The notes beneath the pieces were generated by a model. It did not search any database and had not been told where the DNA came from. It saw only the letters and a list, made by a program, of their open reading frames with translations. A stretch of DNA of 64,000 bases from Kaistella chaponensis (lineage in GTDB: Bacteria > Bacteroidota > Bacteroidia > Flavobacteriales > Weeksellaceae): the NCBI RefSeq assembly GCF_900156725.1, contig NZ_FTOI01000004.1, forward strand, positions 1 through 64,000, read 5' to 3'. Positions 61,901 through 64,000 of this stretch are shown in pieces (position 1 is the stretch's first letter; each line of letters starts with the position of its first letter). Position numbers and translations under genes: made by a program.

Positions 61901-62047
61901 TGTCAATAATTTTAAATAAAGTTACCGATTTTTTAAAGGCAATAAGGAAGTTTTTTTCTGTTTTAAATCATGCTCAGAATGGCCAGAACAAGATTCACGT
62001 TTAGTAAAATCGCAATTCTATTGGTTGGTTATTTTCTGATGCAGATA

Positions 62048-63259
62048 TTACAAAACCTCAATTTGGTTTCTTAGTAAATCTTCAAATTCATCTCGTTTAC
62101 GAATCAAATGCGCTTTTCCGTCGAGAAATAGAACTTCTGCCGGTTTTAATCTCGAATTGAAGTTGGAACTCATTTCAAAACCATACGCTCCTGCGTTTCT
62201 GAAGACCAAAATATCGCCTTCGTGAACCTCATTTAATTTTCTGTCCCACGCAAAAGTGTCGGTTTCGCAAATATTTCCGACCACGGTGTAAATTCTTTCT
62301 TTGCCTTTTGGATTAGAAAGATTTTCGATAATATGATAGGAATCATAGAACATGGGACGGATCAAATGGTTGAAACCAGAATTGATTCCTGCGAAAACGG
62401 TGGCTGTAGTTTGTTTGATGACATTGGTTTTCACTAAAAAATGACCACTTCCGCTTACCAAAAATTTACCAGGTTCAAACCAAAGTTCGAATTTTTTCCC
62501 CGAAGTTTTCGAGAAATCTGAGACGGCTTTCTCCACTTTTTTACCCAAGACTTTTACATCTGTTTCGATATCGCCTTCCTGATAAGGAACTTTGAAACCG
62601 CTTCCCATATCGAGATATTTCAAGTTGGGAAATTTTTCTGCCAATTCAAACATAATTTCTAAGCCTTGAAGAAAAACATCGGGATCTTTAATTTCACTTC
62701 CGGTATGCATGTGAAGTCCTTCAACATTGATGTTTGTAGTATTCATCACGCGTTCGATATGACGAAGTTGGTGGATTGAAATTCCAAATTTAGAATCAAT
62801 ATGACCAGTAGATATTTTATAATTTCCGCCCGCAAAAATATGCGGATTAATTCTCACAAAAATCGGGTAGGAATTTCCGAACTTATTTCCAAACTGCTCC
62901 AGAATCGAGATATTATCGATGTTGATGTGAACTTTCAAAGACATCGCTTCTTCTATTTCAGCTAAATCAACACAATTTGGTGTGAAAAGTATTCTTTTTG
63001 CCTCAAAACCGGCTCTGATTCCTAATTTTACTTCATTTATGGAAACACAATCTAAACTTCCACCCAATTTATTGATGAACTTTAAAATATTAATATTAGA
63101 AAGTGCTTTGCAGGCGTAAAAAAAACGGGTGCTTTTGTGAAAAGAAGAAGTCAGTTTTTCGTACTGTGTTTTAATGGATTCTGCATCATACACATAAGTC
63201 GGAGTGCCAAATTGTTCGGCAATTTTCAGTAAATCTTTATCGGTCATTTTATTATTCAT
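62048..63259 (-). CDS. lysA: Diaminopimelate decarboxylase
   Basis: The 403-residue PLP enzyme makes lysine from meso-diaminopimelate, the last step of lysine synthesis. The PLP Lys is in STRFFYACKALSNINIL. Other blocks are LDCVSINEVKLGIRAG, FVRINPHIFAGGNYKISTGHIDSKFGI, VEGLHMHTGSEI, LDMGSGFKVPY, the substrate-binding FEPGKFLVSGSGHFLVKTNVI, and VGNICETDTFAWDRKL with the partner-subunit Cys. A second ATG is four codons in. An apparent attenuator precedes it: a terminator ending about 10 nt before the start codon, after a Lys-rich 25-codon ORF. Confidence 0.95.
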   Translation of the reverse strand: MNNKMTDKDLLKIAEQFGTPTYVYDAESIKTQYEKLTSSFHKSTRFFYACKALSNINILKFINKLGGSLDCVSINEVKLGIRAGFEAKRILFTPNCVDLAEIEEAMSLKVHINIDNISILEQFGNKFGNSYPIFVRINPHIFAGGNYKISTGHIDSKFGISIHQLRHIERVMNTTNINVEGLHMHTGSEIKDPDVFLQGLEIMFELAEKFPNLKYLDMGSGFKVPYQEGDIETDVKVLGKKVEKAVSDFSKTSGKKFELWFEPGKFLVSGSGHFLVKTNVIKQTTATVFAGINSGFNHLIRPMFYDSYHIIENLSNPKGKERIYTVVGNICETDTFAWDRKLNEVHEGDILVFRNAGAYGFEMSSNFNSRLKPAEVLFLDGKAHLIRKRDEFEDLLRNQIEVL

Positions 63260-63268
63260 TTAAAAATT

Positions 63269-63299
63269 AAAAAAAGCAAGCCCGAAATGAGCTTGCTTG
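63269..63299 (-). terminator. Terminator in the lysA leader
   Basis: On the minus strand AAGCAAGCTC, loop ATTTC and GGGCTTGCTT form a 10-bp stem that runs into seven T. It ends about 10 bases before the lysA ATG. Either every transcript from the promoter at 63431 stops here, or the terminator is conditional. A competing pairing is possible: AAAGAGCT (63321-63328), at the leader ORF stop codon, with AGCTCATTT (63285-63293), the left arm and loop. Confidence 0.85.
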
Positions 63300-63326
63300 A
63301 ATATTAGTATCAAAAATTACAGCTCT

Positions 63327-63404
63327 TTAATCCACAGAAATTTCCTTAGAGAAAAACTTTTTTCCCTTAGCAACGATTTTTTTAATGGATTTAGCGGTAA
63401 TCAT
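63327..63404 (-). CDS. Putative lysine-rich leader peptide (25 residues) upstream of lysA
   Basis: ATG at 63404 to TAA at 63327 encodes 25 residues beginning MITAKSIKKIVAKGKK and ending FFSKEISVD, with seven Lys (codons 5, 8, 9, 13, 15, 16, 20). It lies between a good promoter and the terminator just before lysA. The stop codon overlaps the arm that could pair with the terminator. Lysine shortage could stall the ribosome in the Lys codons, free the antiterminator and allow lysA expression. This is inferred from architecture only; alternatively it is an independent small basic protein. Confidence 0.55.
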   Translation of the reverse strand: MITAKSIKKIVAKGKKFFSKEISVD

Positions 63405-63430
63405 TTTTGTATTTTTTTCTAAATTTTTGT

Positions 63431-63464
63431 CAAAAGTAATTTTTTTTATTTAATTCTACGCCAA
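63431..63464 (-). promoter_or_regulatory. Flavobacterial promoter of the lysA leader
   Basis: On the minus strand TTG (63462-63464), 23 bases and TACTTTTG (63431-63438) match TTG-N17-23-TAnnTTTG. The leader ORF starts 27 bases downstream. I see no full promoter between the ORF and lysA; the nearest candidate TAATTTTTG near 63310-63318 has one base too many. Confidence 0.7.
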
Positions 63465-64000
63465 TTATTTTTCAGGAAGCGGAATTATTTCGAAATCGCT
63501 TCTTAATAATGCGAGTTGTAAATCGTTCTGCAAGTCCTGTGGGAAGGACTTTAGATCGATCTGTAATTTTGAAAGTTTTTCCCAGGAATTAAGTTGCGAG
63601 TAAAGTTCATAAAATCCAAAAGCGGTTAATTTTCCTTTTTGAAAGATTAAAAATGATTTCTCGCCAAGTGTTCTTCCAGCAGAAAGCCAAAGTTCATTTC
63701 TGTCGTTTAAATGAATGACTTTTTTTAATTCTTCAACATCTTTAAACTGCGATTGGGTTTCTATAAAGCTTACTGCTTTTAATCCTTGTGTAAAAGACTT
63801 AAACCGAAGCAATGGTTTCTCTTCTTTTAAATTGCTGATTCTCTCGGCATAATATTTTTCGTTTTTATAATACAATCCGAACTGAAAATTATCGCGTTTT
63901 TGCAATCCTTTTGTCGTAATGATGAGTTTTGCCAGAATATCACTTCCTGTTAAATCGTAGTGAATATGCTCTACTTCATCTTGTATTTGTTTATGACGCT
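63465..64000 (-). CDS. C-terminal part of an exonuclease/GIY-YIG-like protein (truncated by window edge)
   Basis: The frame is open from the right edge (first codon at 63998) to the stop at 63465, so about 177 C-terminal residues are visible. The visible part begins RHKQIQDEVEHIHYDLTGSD and continues FQFGLYYKNEKYYAERI and LSAGRTLGEKSFLIFQKGKL. This resembles the region after the GIY-YIG domain in Bacteroidota proteins annotated as DNA polymerase III epsilon-like exonucleases. The catalytic parts lie outside, so the call is tentative. The stop overlaps the region of the lysA leader promoter. Confidence 0.55.
   Translation of the reverse strand, partial: RHKQIQDEVEHIHYDLTGSDILAKLIITTKGLQKRDNFQFGLYYKNEKYYAERISNLKEEKPLLRFKSFTQGLKAVSFIETQSQFKDVEELKKVIHLNDRNELWLSAGRTLGEKSFLIFQKGKLTAFGFYELYSQLNSWEKLSKLQIDLKSFPQDLQNDLQLALLRSDFEIIPLPEK

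Noticed and set aside
61969..62073. 34-codon plus-strand ORF with a hydrophobic stretch overlapping the lysA 3' end
   Set aside because: No promoter or terminator context, half of it lies in lysA, and the composition is explained by the antisense of lysA.
63259..63464. L-box lysine riboswitch upstream of lysA
   Set aside because: The leader is only about 165 nt and shows no multi-helix lysine aptamer; the visible parts are an ORF and one terminator.
1..64000. CRISPR arrays, prophage, insertion sequences, rRNA operons
   Set aside because: No regularly spaced direct repeats, transposase, integrase, structural phage genes or rRNA sequence were seen; the repeats present are dispersed intergenic elements.

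Overview
The window is AT-rich chromosomal DNA from a flavobacterium, most likely of the Chryseobacterium/Kaistella branch (Weeksellaceae). The evidence is gene content: PorD-like DUF4835, a GLPGLI protein, a Bacteroidota-type RpoZ, the bamD-rpoZ-coaBC-porD-recN block, a single-chain glycyl-tRNA synthetase, and promoters of the flavobacterial type TTG-N18-23-TAnnTTTG. Nearly everything is ordinary housekeeping. There is no phage, insertion sequence, rRNA or CRISPR array.

Layout. 0-4.4 kb: tRNA-Val, folC and an exbB-exbD-tonB energy-transduction cluster. 4.6-10.6 kb: a DUF885 lipoprotein, a multi-PAS histidine kinase with its receiver, nth, and a peroxiredoxin with a C-terminal frameshift. 10.7-18.9 kb: sufS, a serine hydrolase, glyS, pyrD, a ParDE module, DUF445, msrB and a CPXCG protein. 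19-24.6 kb: a two-repeat lipoprotein, a TonB-dependent receptor with two heavy-metal (HMA) domains plus a Cys-rich partner (probably copper), an L,D-transpeptidase and a GLPGLI protein. 24.7-29.8 kb: the suf Fe-S operon (sufA-sufB-sufC-sufD), interrupted by a VapBC-type pair and by a four-helix-bundle gene. 30-38.6 kb: a metallopeptidase-like gene, prfH and rtcB (ribosome rescue and RNA repair), the methylmalonyl-CoA mutase large subunit and prfA. 38.6-42 kb: class I and class II fumarases, divergent. 42-50.8 kb: recN-porD-coaBC-rpoZ-bamD, a TetR regulator, and tatD-like, tcdA, rnpA, DUF4126. 50.9-59.7 kb: miaB, four accessory genes, a sigma-54 activator, lptE and a TPR protein. 59.8-64 kb: three TonB-C-like secreted proteins, lysA, and the end of an exonuclease-like gene.

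The most unusual material lies between the genes. (1) lysA is preceded by a promoter, a 25-codon Lys-rich ORF (7 Lys) and a strong terminator ending about 10 nt before the lysA start, with a possible competing antiterminator pairing: this looks like a transcription attenuator. (2) At 33.6 kb a promoter, a 25-codon hydrophobic ORF and a terminator form a stand-alone transcript of about 165 nt. (3) Six copies of a dispersed structured element share conserved ends (AGCCCCGATTG..CGGCATCC and GATATAGCGGAAAGCGGG), while their apical hairpins differ in sequence but stay self-complementary. (4) Two copies of a second inverted-repeat family (ACCGCAAAAG) occur; one supplies the aberrant C terminus of the peroxiredoxin.

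All family assignments rest on reading motifs and recalling families; no database search was run. Several starts were moved from an upstream TTG to an internal ATG, as stated in the entries.
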